Assembly: GCA_948602995.1 (NCBI GenBank)
Contig: CAPEBR010000049.1
Span: 1-30,038, forward strand
DNA length: 30,038 nucleotides
Direction of reading: 5' to 3'
Origin: an uncultured Dorea sp.
Lineage (GTDB): Bacteria > Bacillota > Clostridia > Lachnospirales > Lachnospiraceae
Shown: positions 15,355-23,591 of the stretch, one piece after another
Layout of the letters: each line of letters starts with the position of its first letter
Position numbering within the stretch: the first letter of the stretch is position 1
Notes under the pieces: model-generated
Database searches by the model: none
Told to the model about the DNA's origin: nothing
What the model saw: the letters and a program-made list of their open reading frames with translations, nothing else
Position numbers and translations under genes: made by a program

Positions 15355-16574
15355 CACTCCATATAACTACTGATTTTTCCTATAATTTCATTCACTGATC
15401 CCCAGTCTGGCACTGTCACATACAGAGGACCTCCGTCATGTGAGTAGCAATACTGCTGTCCGCTGTCATCACCTGTCGCTGCAATTGATTCAATCTCCCA
15501 GCCTTTCATGTCCTCTAACTGCATCTGTACAAGAGACTTAATCTGCTTCTCAGACATATTAGTCTCCGCGTTTCCTACGACGCTGTTAATCATCCCATTT
15601 GCACGGAATAAAATCATTGGAGACATTGCCTTTTTAATGAGTCCGGTCAGCAATGCCTGTTGGTTTTTGCCCCGCTGGTTATCCCCGTCAGCAAGTGCAT
15701 GCCGTTCTCTTACAAACGCAAGAGCCTCTTTTCCGCTGAAATGATTCTGTCCCTCCTGGACTTCCACAATTGCACCAGATTCTTTTCCAGTTGTAAATGC
15801 AAGCTCAGACTCTACATTCACTCCGCCCATCACATCTACAATCTCTTCTACAGAGGTAAAATTCACCCGTACATAAAACGGGATCTCTGTTTCATACAGA
15901 TTCTCCAACGTGGCAACAGATGCGTCAATTCCATAAATGCCTGCATGAGTCAGTTTATCATTCTGCCCATCAGATATTCCAGGTATAGGGACATAATAAT
16001 CTCTCGGAGTAGTAACAAGCAGGATCCGGTGTGTCTTCGGATTGATTGTGGCAATCAGATTTACATCACTCCTGCTGTCCTGCTTAATCTCGCCATACAC
16101 ATCAATCCCGCTTATATAGACATTAAAAGGACTCGCCGTTACATCAATGGCATGCTCCTGGGTATAATTCCCGCTCTCCTCTCCAGTGGCAATTTTATCC
16201 AGTGCCCCATTAACCTTAATCGCATAAAAGCCAAAAAGAATAAAAAGTGCGCTTAACACCAGAGACAGGCCATTTCCAGCCCCTTTCCGCCTTCTCCCCC
16301 GCAGTGCTGATCTCTGCAGCCATTTCACCGTAATGAAGAGGAGCAGCAGGAGCACTGCAAGCCCCGCCATATACGCGGCTGGCAGAATTCCCAGTATCGC
16401 CATAGCTCCAAAAAGAGCAATAGATGACACTGACTGGAGCATACAAAGAATCCTTCCAGCTGCTCCAGGCCCTGACGGCAGCTCATCGCGCCGCCTTTTC
16501 TTCTTTTTTTGTTTTCCCCTTCCGTCCCCGTTCCCATGAGACTTAATATATTTTAGCTGATCTCGATATTCCAT
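15354..16574 (-). CDS. LCP-family cell-wall glycopolymer transferase
   Basis: LCP (LytR-CpsA-Psr) proteins attach anionic glycopolymers to peptidoglycan outside the membrane. The 406-residue protein has a highly basic cytoplasmic start (KKKKRRR near 23-29), three membrane segments (about 44-63, 66-84 and 101-120), and an external LCP domain from about residue 145. Key residues are R168 and D170 in SRSDVNLI, R191-D192 in TTPRDYYVP, NDKLTHAGIYG (205-215), and FVRERHALADGDNQRGKNQQ (287-306). AGTGATGG at the end overlaps the HD gene. HPr lies five bases upstream, an unusual partner. The transferred polymer is unknown. Confidence 0.93.
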   Translation of the reverse strand: MEYRDQLKYIKSHGNGDGRGKQKKKKRRRDELPSGPGAAGRILCMLQSVSSIALFGAMAILGILPAAYMAGLAVLLLLLFITVKWLQRSALRGRRRKGAGNGLSLVLSALFILFGFYAIKVNGALDKIATGEESGNYTQEHAIDVTASPFNVYISGIDVYGEIKQDSRSDVNLIATINPKTHRILLVTTPRDYYVPIPGISDGQNDKLTHAGIYGIDASVATLENLYETEIPFYVRVNFTSVEEIVDVMGGVNVESELAFTTGKESGAIVEVQEGQNHFSGKEALAFVRERHALADGDNQRGKNQQALLTGLIKKAMSPMILFRANGMINSVVGNAETNMSEKQIKSLVQMQLEDMKGWEIESIAATGDDSGQQYCYSHDGGPLYVTVPDWGSVNEIIGKISSYME

Positions 16575-16579
16575 ACAGA

Positions 16580-16843
16580 TTACTCACCCAGGCCGCTTTC
16601 TACAGCCTCCACCATCGCCTGTAATGCCTCCTCTTCATTTTCGCCGTCACATACAAGGACAATCTCATCCCCTGACTTAATACATGCACCGAGAACACTC
16701 AGGACACTCTTGGCATTTGCAGTTGTATCCCCATGTTCAAACATCACTTTGCAGTTATATTTGTTGGCAGTGTTACAGAATATCCCTGCCGGCCGCAGGT
16801 GAAGGCCTGTTGGATTACTGATCTTCACTTTTTTACATACCAT
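16580..16843 (-). CDS. HPr-family phosphocarrier protein
   Basis: An 87-residue HPr, the phosphocarrier of the sugar phosphotransferase system. The phosphorylation site His15 lies in GLHLRPAG, and the regulatory Ser46 in NAKSVLSVLG is kept, so HPr kinase and CcpA-type control are possible in principle. It is not a Crh, which lacks His15. AGGAG lies 11 bases before the ATG, a long spacing; a five-codon reading frame (ATG at 16850) lies between them and may tune initiation. Neither enzyme I nor a permease is nearby. It sits between cdaR and the LCP gene and is probably co-transcribed with them. Confidence 0.93.
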   Translation of the reverse strand: MVCKKVKISNPTGLHLRPAGIFCNTANKYNCKVMFEHGDTTANAKSVLSVLGACIKSGDEIVLVCDGENEEEALQAMVEAVESGLGE

Positions 16844-16860
16844 ATGTCATACAGCTCCTA

Positions 16861-18105
16861 TTATTTTTCTTCTAAAATAACACCGATTGTGATTCCCTGT
16901 TCGAGCCTGCAGCCATCCGGAAGTACAACTTCTACCGGCACTCTGTAGCTTCCAGGTTTCTTATAATTTGATAAATCTATGCTGATATTATTATCAACCT
17001 CCACACTCTCAAGAAGAGCCGCCGGACCGCGCACCTGTACCTCGATCACATCTACGGTCTCATATTTCATTCCCAGATCCTCATCCAGTCCCTTTACCAC
17101 TACAGAACCAAGAGAAACCTCAAATGTTTTTGTACCATCCTTTTCAATCGAAATAGTCACAACAATTGAGCCCATATTAGCATCCACAAGATTTACCGTA
17201 TCAGGAAGGTATTCCGTGATATCCACAACCTGTTCTGTCTTTGCCGTAAGACCCGTAAGTTCCAGTGCCGATGACGGAATTTCAATCTCCTTAATTCCCT
17301 CCAAAGCTTCGTTCACACCTGCCACCTGAATCTCCTGGGGCTCATATGTGATCCCGGAAATCGTATACCCCTCTGCTGCCGTCACCTCAGACGTATCAAA
17401 TGAAAGCGGAACGCTCTTCGTGTTCAGAATCTGTACACTGACAGCAATACCGTCAACGCCAAGATTATTGGTAAGAAGTGACTGGTCTATTACATTATTT
17501 TCGTCATCATAGAGAACAAGCTGTGATGGAAGCACCGTATCATCTGACAGGCCTGACACACTTACTTCGGCCTCTACTCTGCTGATCTTTCCGATTACAG
17601 AAAGGGGTCCCCGGATTGATACCATCTCTGGAACTGCTTTTATCTCTCCCAGTGCATAGCCGTCCCGTACTGTACCTGTGGTGGCCGGGACAATCGGGAA
17701 CTTCTTCGTCTGCTCCTCTTCCAGCTTCACCTGCAGATTCCTCGGTGCCGTATATGCTTCGTCATAATCCCCCTCGTGACCACTGATCATAACCATAAGC
17801 GGAATCTGTGTGTTTAACGTCAGTTCTTTCATGTCTGCAATTGCCGCTATATCCTCGTTCTTTATCTTGTTAAGGATCGAGCGATGCGCACTGACTGTTA
17901 CACTCACCATCTGTGTGTCATCTACAATCTGATACGTCTGGTTTGTCTCCGCCAGTACCTCCTCATTGACTACTGTTACCGGAATATTATGGTAGGTCTC
18001 CGTCTTTACCGGGTCATCTATGTTCACCACCATAAGCCATAATACAAAGGCTGACAGAAAGGCCAGCGCCTTAAGACCAACATTATTCATCAGCCTTCTT
18101 TTCAT
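16861..18105 (-). CDS. cdaR: CdaR (YbbR-domain) regulator of CdaA
   Basis: CdaR is the membrane-anchored partner that modulates the diadenylate cyclase CdaA. The 414-residue protein has one N-terminal membrane segment (about 11-28) and then about four YbbR-type beta-rich repeats outside the membrane, ending without a second anchor. The start at 18105 overlaps the end of cdaA by 23 bases; an ATG at 18090 also exists. The order cdaA-cdaR is the standard Firmicute arrangement, but glmM, the usual third gene, is missing here and HPr follows after 17 bases. Confidence 0.92.
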   Translation of the reverse strand: MKRRLMNNVGLKALAFLSAFVLWLMVVNIDDPVKTETYHNIPVTVVNEEVLAETNQTYQIVDDTQMVSVTVSAHRSILNKIKNEDIAAIADMKELTLNTQIPLMVMISGHEGDYDEAYTAPRNLQVKLEEEQTKKFPIVPATTGTVRDGYALGEIKAVPEMVSIRGPLSVIGKISRVEAEVSVSGLSDDTVLPSQLVLYDDENNVIDQSLLTNNLGVDGIAVSVQILNTKSVPLSFDTSEVTAAEGYTISGITYEPQEIQVAGVNEALEGIKEIEIPSSALELTGLTAKTEQVVDITEYLPDTVNLVDANMGSIVVTISIEKDGTKTFEVSLGSVVVKGLDEDLGMKYETVDVIEVQVRGPAALLESVEVDNNISIDLSNYKKPGSYRVPVEVVLPDGCRLEQGITIGVILEEK

Positions 18106-18967
18106 TCCTATGTCTTCCTTTCCAAAATGCCATAAATCTGCTTGTTTCCATCTTCTTTGCCTGAATAAGAGTTAGTTTCTCACGCAGCTCATCCCTCGTC
18201 ACAGCACGGTCGAGAATCCCCCCCTGTGCCACAGAAACTGCACCTGTCTCCTCTGATACTGCAATGACAAGTGCATCGCTTACTTCGCTCATGCCCACAG
18301 CTGCCCTGTGCCTTGTTCCAAGCTCCTTGCTAAGTCCCATATTATCAGACAGCGGAAGATAACAGGTCGCAGACACAATCCTGTCTCCGCGTATAATAAT
18401 GGCACCGTCATGCAGCGGTGTATTATGCTCAAAAATCTGCATCAGTACCTGCATAGATATGACACAGTCCATATGGATTCCTGTGCTCTCATATTCTGTC
18501 AGGTGAATCGCCTGTTCTACAACCATCAGGGCACCCGTTTTTACACGTCCCATATTATATGCCGCGTCTATAATACTCTCCATTGTATCTTCGCTAAACC
18601 GGGCTCTCTCCCGGCTAGATTCAAAGGGTGCAATGGATGTCAGGAATTTCCGTTCACCGAGCTTTTCAAGTGCCCGCCTGAGCTCTGGCTGGAATACCAC
18701 AACCGCAACCGTTGCCAGAATCGTAACCGAATTTTCCGCAATATATAAAATCGTATGCATCTGAAAAATAAATGCTACAAGAATAAATATGGCTAGTACA
18801 GCAATTCCTCTCAACAGCATCCATGCCTTTGTATTTTTAATCCATATCATCAGATGATAAATGAGGTATGCAAGAATTAGAACCTCTACAATATCTGTCC
18901 AGTAAATATTCGGAATATATACATCTGTCATGAAACGCCCCATAATTGCTGATATACGCTGTTCCAT
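18083..18967 (-). CDS. cdaA: Diadenylate cyclase CdaA
   Basis: CdaA (DacA) condenses two ATP to cyclic di-AMP, a second messenger for potassium, osmotic and cell-wall balance. The 294-residue protein has three membrane segments (about 25-45, 49-68 and 72-92) followed by a DAC domain with both active-site motifs, DGA (187-189) and RHR (219-221). The frame opens at 19003, but the ATG at 18967 has GGGGAGGTG six bases upstream and gives the usual family length, so I choose it. It overlaps cdaR and follows the 380-residue membrane protein gene by 65 bases. A promoter inside comF (20656-20684) probably serves it. Confidence 0.95.
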   Translation of the reverse strand: MEQRISAIMGRFMTDVYIPNIYWTDIVEVLILAYLIYHLMIWIKNTKAWMLLRGIAVLAIFILVAFIFQMHTILYIAENSVTILATVAVVVFQPELRRALEKLGERKFLTSIAPFESSRERARFSEDTMESIIDAAYNMGRVKTGALMVVEQAIHLTEYESTGIHMDCVISMQVLMQIFEHNTPLHDGAIIIRGDRIVSATCYLPLSDNMGLSKELGTRHRAAVGMSEVSDALVIAVSEETGAVSVAQGGILDRAVTRDELREKLTLIQAKKMETSRFMAFWKGRHRNEKKADE

Positions 18968-19032
18968 TCCGTCCACCTCCCCGCACTTCTGGATCATTCC
19001 CAAAAATTCGTTTTAAAGTTTCCGTAAAACGA

Positions 19033-20175
19033 TTACTTTAAGTCCAGGTCATGCTTTAAGCTCTGTGTCAGAAGCCTTTTGTTAACCTCATTCATATCAT
19101 GGCTGTTCACAGATGGAGATCTTCTTGCAGCCTGCCGCCTTGCAGGCTGCCCGCCTCTATGTTCGATCCCGGGCTCTCCCCTGTGGCTGCCTCTGTGCTC
19201 TGCCTTATGCTTCCGGCGCACCTCCGCCGTATTGATAATCTCTGTCTCTTTACGCTCATTAATCCGCTTCACTGTCTTTTCCGGTGTTGCCACAGACAGT
19301 TTCGGAATTGCCTTCACATAATAATAATACTCGTCATCCTCATACTGCAGCCGTTCACTTCTCGCATAGTCCACAGACAAAAAGAACAGCTCTAGAATCA
19401 GACCTGCCACAACAGCCGCCACACCACCGCTTATAAGCGGACCGTAAGAGGAATCTACGCCAAGCGCCATATCTCCCACAATAATCACTACAACATTCAC
19501 GACCGCTCCTGCTACTGAAGCAATCTTCCATGCATGGTTTACTGATTGCATACGAATCGTATAAACAACCAAAAAGCTGATTACAATCGCTGCAATTACA
19601 ATCCACATCTCTTTACTCTGAAATACCTTCTTCACATAGGCAGACACCTGACCCATAAGCCCTGCTGCACCCTCGCCTTTCATCCCTGCCGATGCACTCT
19701 TTACGTATTCCATCATATAATATACAATTGCACCGCAGGCAATCGCAATAATCGCAGTCGGACCCGCAAGCAGTGCATATGCAACCGGTATCACACACGG
19801 AACCTTAAATACAAATGCAATCGGTGTCAGAAGAACTGCCAGAGCCATCTTCGGAGTCAGCCTGAAATAAAAAATATACATAATCAGAAATACAAGCGCC
19901 GTCACTCCCAGTGCTGCCAGTGACACTGCATACATATGTGCAAGAATCAAAGCGCTTGCTGCAATTATTGTCATAAATAAAGGGAAAAATGTGCAGATAA
20001 CTGCAAGCGCAAGCATTACTACCGGAGTCGCTGCAATCTTCATAAATCCCACATTTGTATTAATAATATAAAATGTTGCCATCGCTACCGCAAACTGAAA
20101 TACTTTATCAATTATTTTTGAATTCTTAGAATACAGTCCCTGAATTCTTTCCCGAAATACAATCAAACCATCCAT
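19033..20175 (-). CDS. Uncharacterised polytopic membrane protein beside cdaA
   Basis: I do not recognise a named family. The 380-residue protein has about seven or eight hydrophobic segments between residues 25 and 265, then a charged cytoplasmic-looking tail (about 270-380). The tail starts with the acidic and tyrosine-rich YEDDEYYYYVKAIPKL and continues with KTVKRINERKETEI and a basic, repetitive stretch with three His-Arg-Gly units (HRGSHRG, then EHRGG) and RRQAARR. It begins directly after the stop of the 131-residue gene (TAGATG), and its AGGAG lies within that gene, so the two are probably translationally coupled. The location directly ahead of cdaA suggests a role in c-di-AMP or cell-envelope biology, but that is only context. 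It could be a transporter or a scaffold. Confidence 0.88.
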   Translation of the reverse strand: MDGLIVFRERIQGLYSKNSKIIDKVFQFAVAMATFYIINTNVGFMKIAATPVVMLALAVICTFFPLFMTIIAASALILAHMYAVSLAALGVTALVFLIMYIFYFRLTPKMALAVLLTPIAFVFKVPCVIPVAYALLAGPTAIIAIACGAIVYYMMEYVKSASAGMKGEGAAGLMGQVSAYVKKVFQSKEMWIVIAAIVISFLVVYTIRMQSVNHAWKIASVAGAVVNVVVIIVGDMALGVDSSYGPLISGGVAAVVAGLILELFFLSVDYARSERLQYEDDEYYYYVKAIPKLSVATPEKTVKRINERKETEIINTAEVRRKHKAEHRGSHRGEPGIEHRGGQPARRQAARRSPSVNSHDMNEVNKRLLTQSLKHDLDLK

Positions 20176-20571
20176 CTACCTATTCTCCTTTTCGTACATC
20201 TTCAGCAGCTTTGTCAGATCATGATTATATCTTTTCACTCTCTGTCTTGCCTCCCTGTGCCTTTTATTATATATATGGCTTGTGACGATTGAATATATGA
20301 CAACGAGAGCCACATATCCTGCCACTGCAATGATTCCCAGCATCACAACAAGGTTCATGGACATCTTCGCCATCAGCTCCTGAAGACCCGCCAGTACAGC
20401 CAGCGCCACTACGCAGACATAGCCTATTGTTATCCAGAAAAAAGAAAATAGTATATGCATTCCTGCATAATCCTTCCGATAGTACTCACTGATCTTAAAA
20501 TCCTCCCTGCCCTGCGTCTGTTCGTACAGGGCAAGCCTTGTCATCAACTTCACTTTACGTTCATCTAACAT
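20176..20571 (-). CDS. Small uncharacterised membrane protein with two membrane segments
   Basis: The 131-residue protein has an N-terminal charged region (LDERKVKLMTRLALYEQ) and two hydrophobic segments (about 38-62 and 73-98). A basic helix-like C-terminus follows, for example NKRHREARQRVKRYNHDL. I do not recognise the family. The ATG at 20571 is chosen over a TTG at 20592 because GAGGTG lies four bases before it. It is the first gene after the promoter at 20656-20684 and is joined to the 380-residue membrane protein gene with no gap. Confidence 0.82.
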   Translation of the reverse strand: MLDERKVKLMTRLALYEQTQGREDFKISEYYRKDYAGMHILFSFFWITIGYVCVVALAVLAGLQELMAKMSMNLVVMLGIIAVAGYVALVVIYSIVTSHIYNKRHREARQRVKRYNHDLTKLLKMYEKENR

Positions 20572-20604
20572 AATCCACCTCGAAGCACGCAATCTTCACA
20601 TCAG

Positions 20605-20628
20605 ACCGGACCACTACATTGGTACGGT
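20605..20628. other. Hairpin in the leader of the c-di-AMP operon
   Basis: ACCG-x-ACCA (20605-20613) pairs with TGGT-x-CGGT (20620-20628) across a six-base loop, with one internal mismatch. It lies in the predicted 78-base leader between the promoter at 20656-20684 and the 131-residue gene. It does not match a c-di-AMP (ydaO) riboswitch in size, and no T-run follows. Confidence 0.4.
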
Positions 20629-20655
20629 GCGCTGCAACATTTAAACATCATTTTT

Positions 20656-20684
20656 AGTATAACAAATATCAGTATCCTTGTCCA
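20656..20684 (-). promoter_or_regulatory. Extended -10 promoter for the cdaA operon, inside comF
   Basis: On the minus strand TGGACA (20679-20684) is followed after 17 bases by TATACT (20656-20661), and TG lies one base ahead of the -10, an extended -10. The -35 lies inside the last codons of comF and the -10 just beyond its stop. The expected transcript start is near 20649. Confidence 0.7.
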
Positions 20685-21379
20685 ATACTTATGGTCAAAA
20701 AATAAACTTTTTGGACCCCGGCTGCTTTGAGTACTCCTGCAACTGCATCAATTGTACTTCCTGTTGTATAAATATCATCTACAACTAATACACATTGTGG
20801 CATTTTCTGAATCTGTACAGCCGAAAATGCCTTTTCCAGATTCCTCTTTCTTTTTCTGTTATCCAAAAGCTTCTGAGGACTGGTATCCCGCACTCTTTGG
20901 ACCAGATCCGTATAGACCGGAACCCCCAGACAGTCTCCAAGCTCCCTGGCAAGAAGCCCTGCCTGGTTATAGCCTCTTTTTCGTCTCCGGCGGGCAGAAA
21001 GCGGCACTGGCACGATTACATCCGGTCTCCATTTTCTTATAAGTTTCCCATGGTATTTTACAATTTCATCTGCATAAATCCCTGCATAAAATCGCTGGTT
21101 ATGATACTTGAAACGGTAGATGGATGCATCGACAGGCTCCTTGTGAATCCACAGACTAATCCCCCTGTCATACATATGGTTCACCCTGATACAGTCATGA
21201 CAGTATTCTCTCTCTGCATACCGGATGGGTTTCCCGCATCTCATGCATCTGGGTTCCCTCACAAGCTGCGCATCTGACTTTTTTCTGCAAGACACACAAA
21301 TACCACCTGCACTTGCTTTTCCGCAAAAAGGGCAGGTATCCGGCCACAGAATAACACTTAATTTTTTTCTTTTCTTCAT
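20669..21379 (-). CDS. comF: ComF-family phosphoribosyltransferase-like protein
   Basis: ComF proteins are needed for DNA uptake in competent bacteria and occur widely as amidophosphoribosyltransferase relatives. The 236-residue protein has a zinc-finger-like N-terminus with four Cys pairs (C16/C19, C28/C31, C45/C48, C60/C63). A type I PRTase domain follows, with VPVPLSARRRRKRGYNQA (123-140) and the PRPP loop VVDDIYTTGSTI (199-210). Its ATG overlaps the stop of recD2 in an ATGA, so they are coupled. No comFA or other competence gene is present, so the role here may be DNA processing rather than uptake. Confidence 0.9.
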   Translation of the reverse strand: MKKRKKLSVILWPDTCPFCGKASAGGICVSCRKKSDAQLVREPRCMRCGKPIRYAEREYCHDCIRVNHMYDRGISLWIHKEPVDASIYRFKYHNQRFYAGIYADEIVKYHGKLIRKWRPDVIVPVPLSARRRRKRGYNQAGLLARELGDCLGVPVYTDLVQRVRDTSPQKLLDNRKRKRNLEKAFSAVQIQKMPQCVLVVDDIYTTGSTIDAVAGVLKAAGVQKVYFLTISIGQGY

Positions 21380-23586
21380 AAAATTTCACGAATTCGCTCT
21401 GCCAGGCTTGTCTTTCTCTCCTGTTCTCTTGTGTTGTGAATCATTTCCTGAAACACAGTCTCACTTCCCACAATTGTGACACAGGATTTTGCTCTTGTCA
21501 CTGCAGTATAAAGAAGATTTCTGTAATAGAGCTGCCTCGGTCCTTGAAGAAGGGGCATGACCACCGCCGGGTACTCGCTCCCCTGGGATTTGTGCACAGT
21601 AATGGCATAGGCAAGCTCCAGCTCCTCCAGTAATGCATGGGAATATTTTACAAGACGATGTTCGTCAAACTCTACAATTACTGCATCCTCATAGGTATTA
21701 ATCGTCCGGATAATCCCCATATCCCCGTTAAAAATACCAAGTCCCTTGTCCACTGTCATGCCATATTTTGTCTTAATCTCCCATTCAAGCTGATAATTGT
21801 TCTTAATTTGCATGACTTTGTCCCCTTCACGGAACAGGCGGTCGCCGTATTCTCTCTCATTTTTCTTTTTATCCGGAGGATTCAGGTATTCCTGAAGAAT
21901 CTTATTTAGTCTCTCCACACCAAGCAGTCCTTTTCTCATGGGAGTCAGAACCTGGATGTCATTGATTCCTGTATTTACATACTTCGGCAGCTTTTTCTGT
22001 ATCAAGGTTATCACCACGCTGATAATCACATTTGGATCCTTCCGTTTCAGAAAAAAGAAATCCCTGCTTTTATTATCCAGAACCACCTCCTCCCCACGGT
22101 GGATCTTATGGGCATTTACAACAATATCGCTTTCCCCTGCCTGTCGGAAGATTTTTTTAAGCATAACAACAGAAAAGCTTTGCGAGTCGATAATATCCTT
22201 CAAGACACTCCCCGGCCCGACACTGGGCAGCTGATCTTTATCACCCACCAGAATCAGCCTTGTTCCGGGGATAACCGCATCTAGAAGTGCATGCATAAGG
22301 GGCAGATCCACCATTGACATCTCATCAATAATAATGACATCTGCCTCAAGGGGATTCTCAGAATTTCTGCCAAACCCTGTTTTCCCGTCTTCCCCTGGAT
22401 TCCCATTCACCTCCAGAAGCCGGTGAACCGTCTGCGCCTCGCATCCTGTAGCCTCCGTCATACGTTTTGCCGCTCTCCCTGTAGGCGCAGCCAGCAGGAT
22501 ATCCATTCCCTCTCCCTCAAAGAAATGGATCATTGTGTTAATCGTAGTAGTCTTTCCAGTACCCGGACCGCCTGTAAGCACCATTACACCATGCCAGACC
22601 GCCTCCATTACAGCCGTCTCCTGCATATCATCCAGTAAAATACCTGCATTTTCCTGAATCCCGGACAGCCGCTCTTCAATCACTTCCCCTGCCACATCAA
22701 ACTTTATATTCAGATCATGCAGCATCTTAGCTGTATTCAGCTCCATATAATAATAGCGGGACGCATAAACCCTGGTAATACCCTCTGTATTCTTCAGAAC
22801 AATCTTTTTTTCCATAGCAAGATCCATGAGGTACTGCTCTATATGTACAATATCTATCCCAAGAAGCAGTCCCGCTCTGGCAAACAGTGTCTCCTGTCCA
22901 AGATAAATATGGCCCTCACTGACACTTTGTAAAAGGGTATAGAAAATACCGCTGCGTATGCGATAGTCAGAATCCGTATGAATTCCGACCTTCAGCGCAA
23001 TCTCATCAGCGGTCTTAAATCCCACTCCCGGCACATGATCTGCCATCTGATACGGATTTTCCTCAATCACACGATAGATACTTTGTCCATAGTGGTCATA
23101 AATTTTAACAGCAAGCGCTATTGATATCCCATACTTCTGCAGATATATCATAGCCTCCCGCATATCTCTCTTCTCTTCAACCCGGGCGGCAATCTCTCTT
23201 GCCTTTCTCTCACTGATTCCCTTAATCTCAGCAAGACGTTCGGGTTCTTCCTCAATAATCCGGAAGGTATCCTCTTTGAATTTCTTTACAATCCTGCCTG
23301 CAAGAGACGCCCCTACTCCTTTTATTGCCCCAGACCCAAGATAGCGCTCAATGGACGCCAAGTCCTCCGGTACACATACTTTGGCAGTCTCCACCTGAAG
23401 CTGGGTGCCATAAAGCTTATGGACTGTGTATTCACCTGTCAGTTCAAAGAGTTCTCCCTCTTCTATATAATGGAACTTTCCTACACAGGTAAGATCTCCG
23501 TCGTCATTGTTCAGATTAAATACCGTATACCCATTTTCCTCATTCCGATATACAATGTGCTCTACATATCCTTTTATCTTTTCCAT
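21376..23586 (-). CDS. recD2: ATP-dependent DNA helicase RecD2
   Basis: RecD2 is a 5' to 3' SF1B helicase that acts without RecBC in most Firmicutes and helps with replication-fork and repair functions. The 736-residue protein has the N-terminal OB-like and helix-hairpin-helix regions (about 1-200, including GVGFKTADEIALKVG). The Walker A motif GGPGTGKTT is at 339-347, DEMSMVD is at 421-427, and GDKDQLPSVGPG (448-459) follows. The C-terminal UvrD-like motifs are AITVHKSQGSEYP and LYTAVTRAK. The length is normal. It starts five bases after mreB and its stop overlaps comF. No recB or recC is nearby. Confidence 0.96.
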   Translation of the reverse strand: MEKIKGYVEHIVYRNEENGYTVFNLNNDDGDLTCVGKFHYIEEGELFELTGEYTVHKLYGTQLQVETAKVCVPEDLASIERYLGSGAIKGVGASLAGRIVKKFKEDTFRIIEEEPERLAEIKGISERKAREIAARVEEKRDMREAMIYLQKYGISIALAVKIYDHYGQSIYRVIEENPYQMADHVPGVGFKTADEIALKVGIHTDSDYRIRSGIFYTLLQSVSEGHIYLGQETLFARAGLLLGIDIVHIEQYLMDLAMEKKIVLKNTEGITRVYASRYYYMELNTAKMLHDLNIKFDVAGEVIEERLSGIQENAGILLDDMQETAVMEAVWHGVMVLTGGPGTGKTTTINTMIHFFEGEGMDILLAAPTGRAAKRMTEATGCEAQTVHRLLEVNGNPGEDGKTGFGRNSENPLEADVIIIDEMSMVDLPLMHALLDAVIPGTRLILVGDKDQLPSVGPGSVLKDIIDSQSFSVVMLKKIFRQAGESDIVVNAHKIHRGEEVVLDNKSRDFFFLKRKDPNVIISVVITLIQKKLPKYVNTGINDIQVLTPMRKGLLGVERLNKILQEYLNPPDKKKNEREYGDRLFREGDKVMQIKNNYQLEWEIKTKYGMTVDKGLGIFNGDMGIIRTINTYEDAVIVEFDEHRLVKYSHALLEELELAYAITVHKSQGSEYPAVVMPLLQGPRQLYYRNLLYTAVTRAKSCVTIVGSETVFQEMIHNTREQERKTSLAERIREIL

Positions 23587-23591
23587 CTGTA

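Noticed and set aside
20572..20649. c-di-AMP (ydaO-type) riboswitch in the leader of the cdaA operon
   Set aside because: The leader is only about 78 bases with one short hairpin, far smaller than a ydaO riboswitch.
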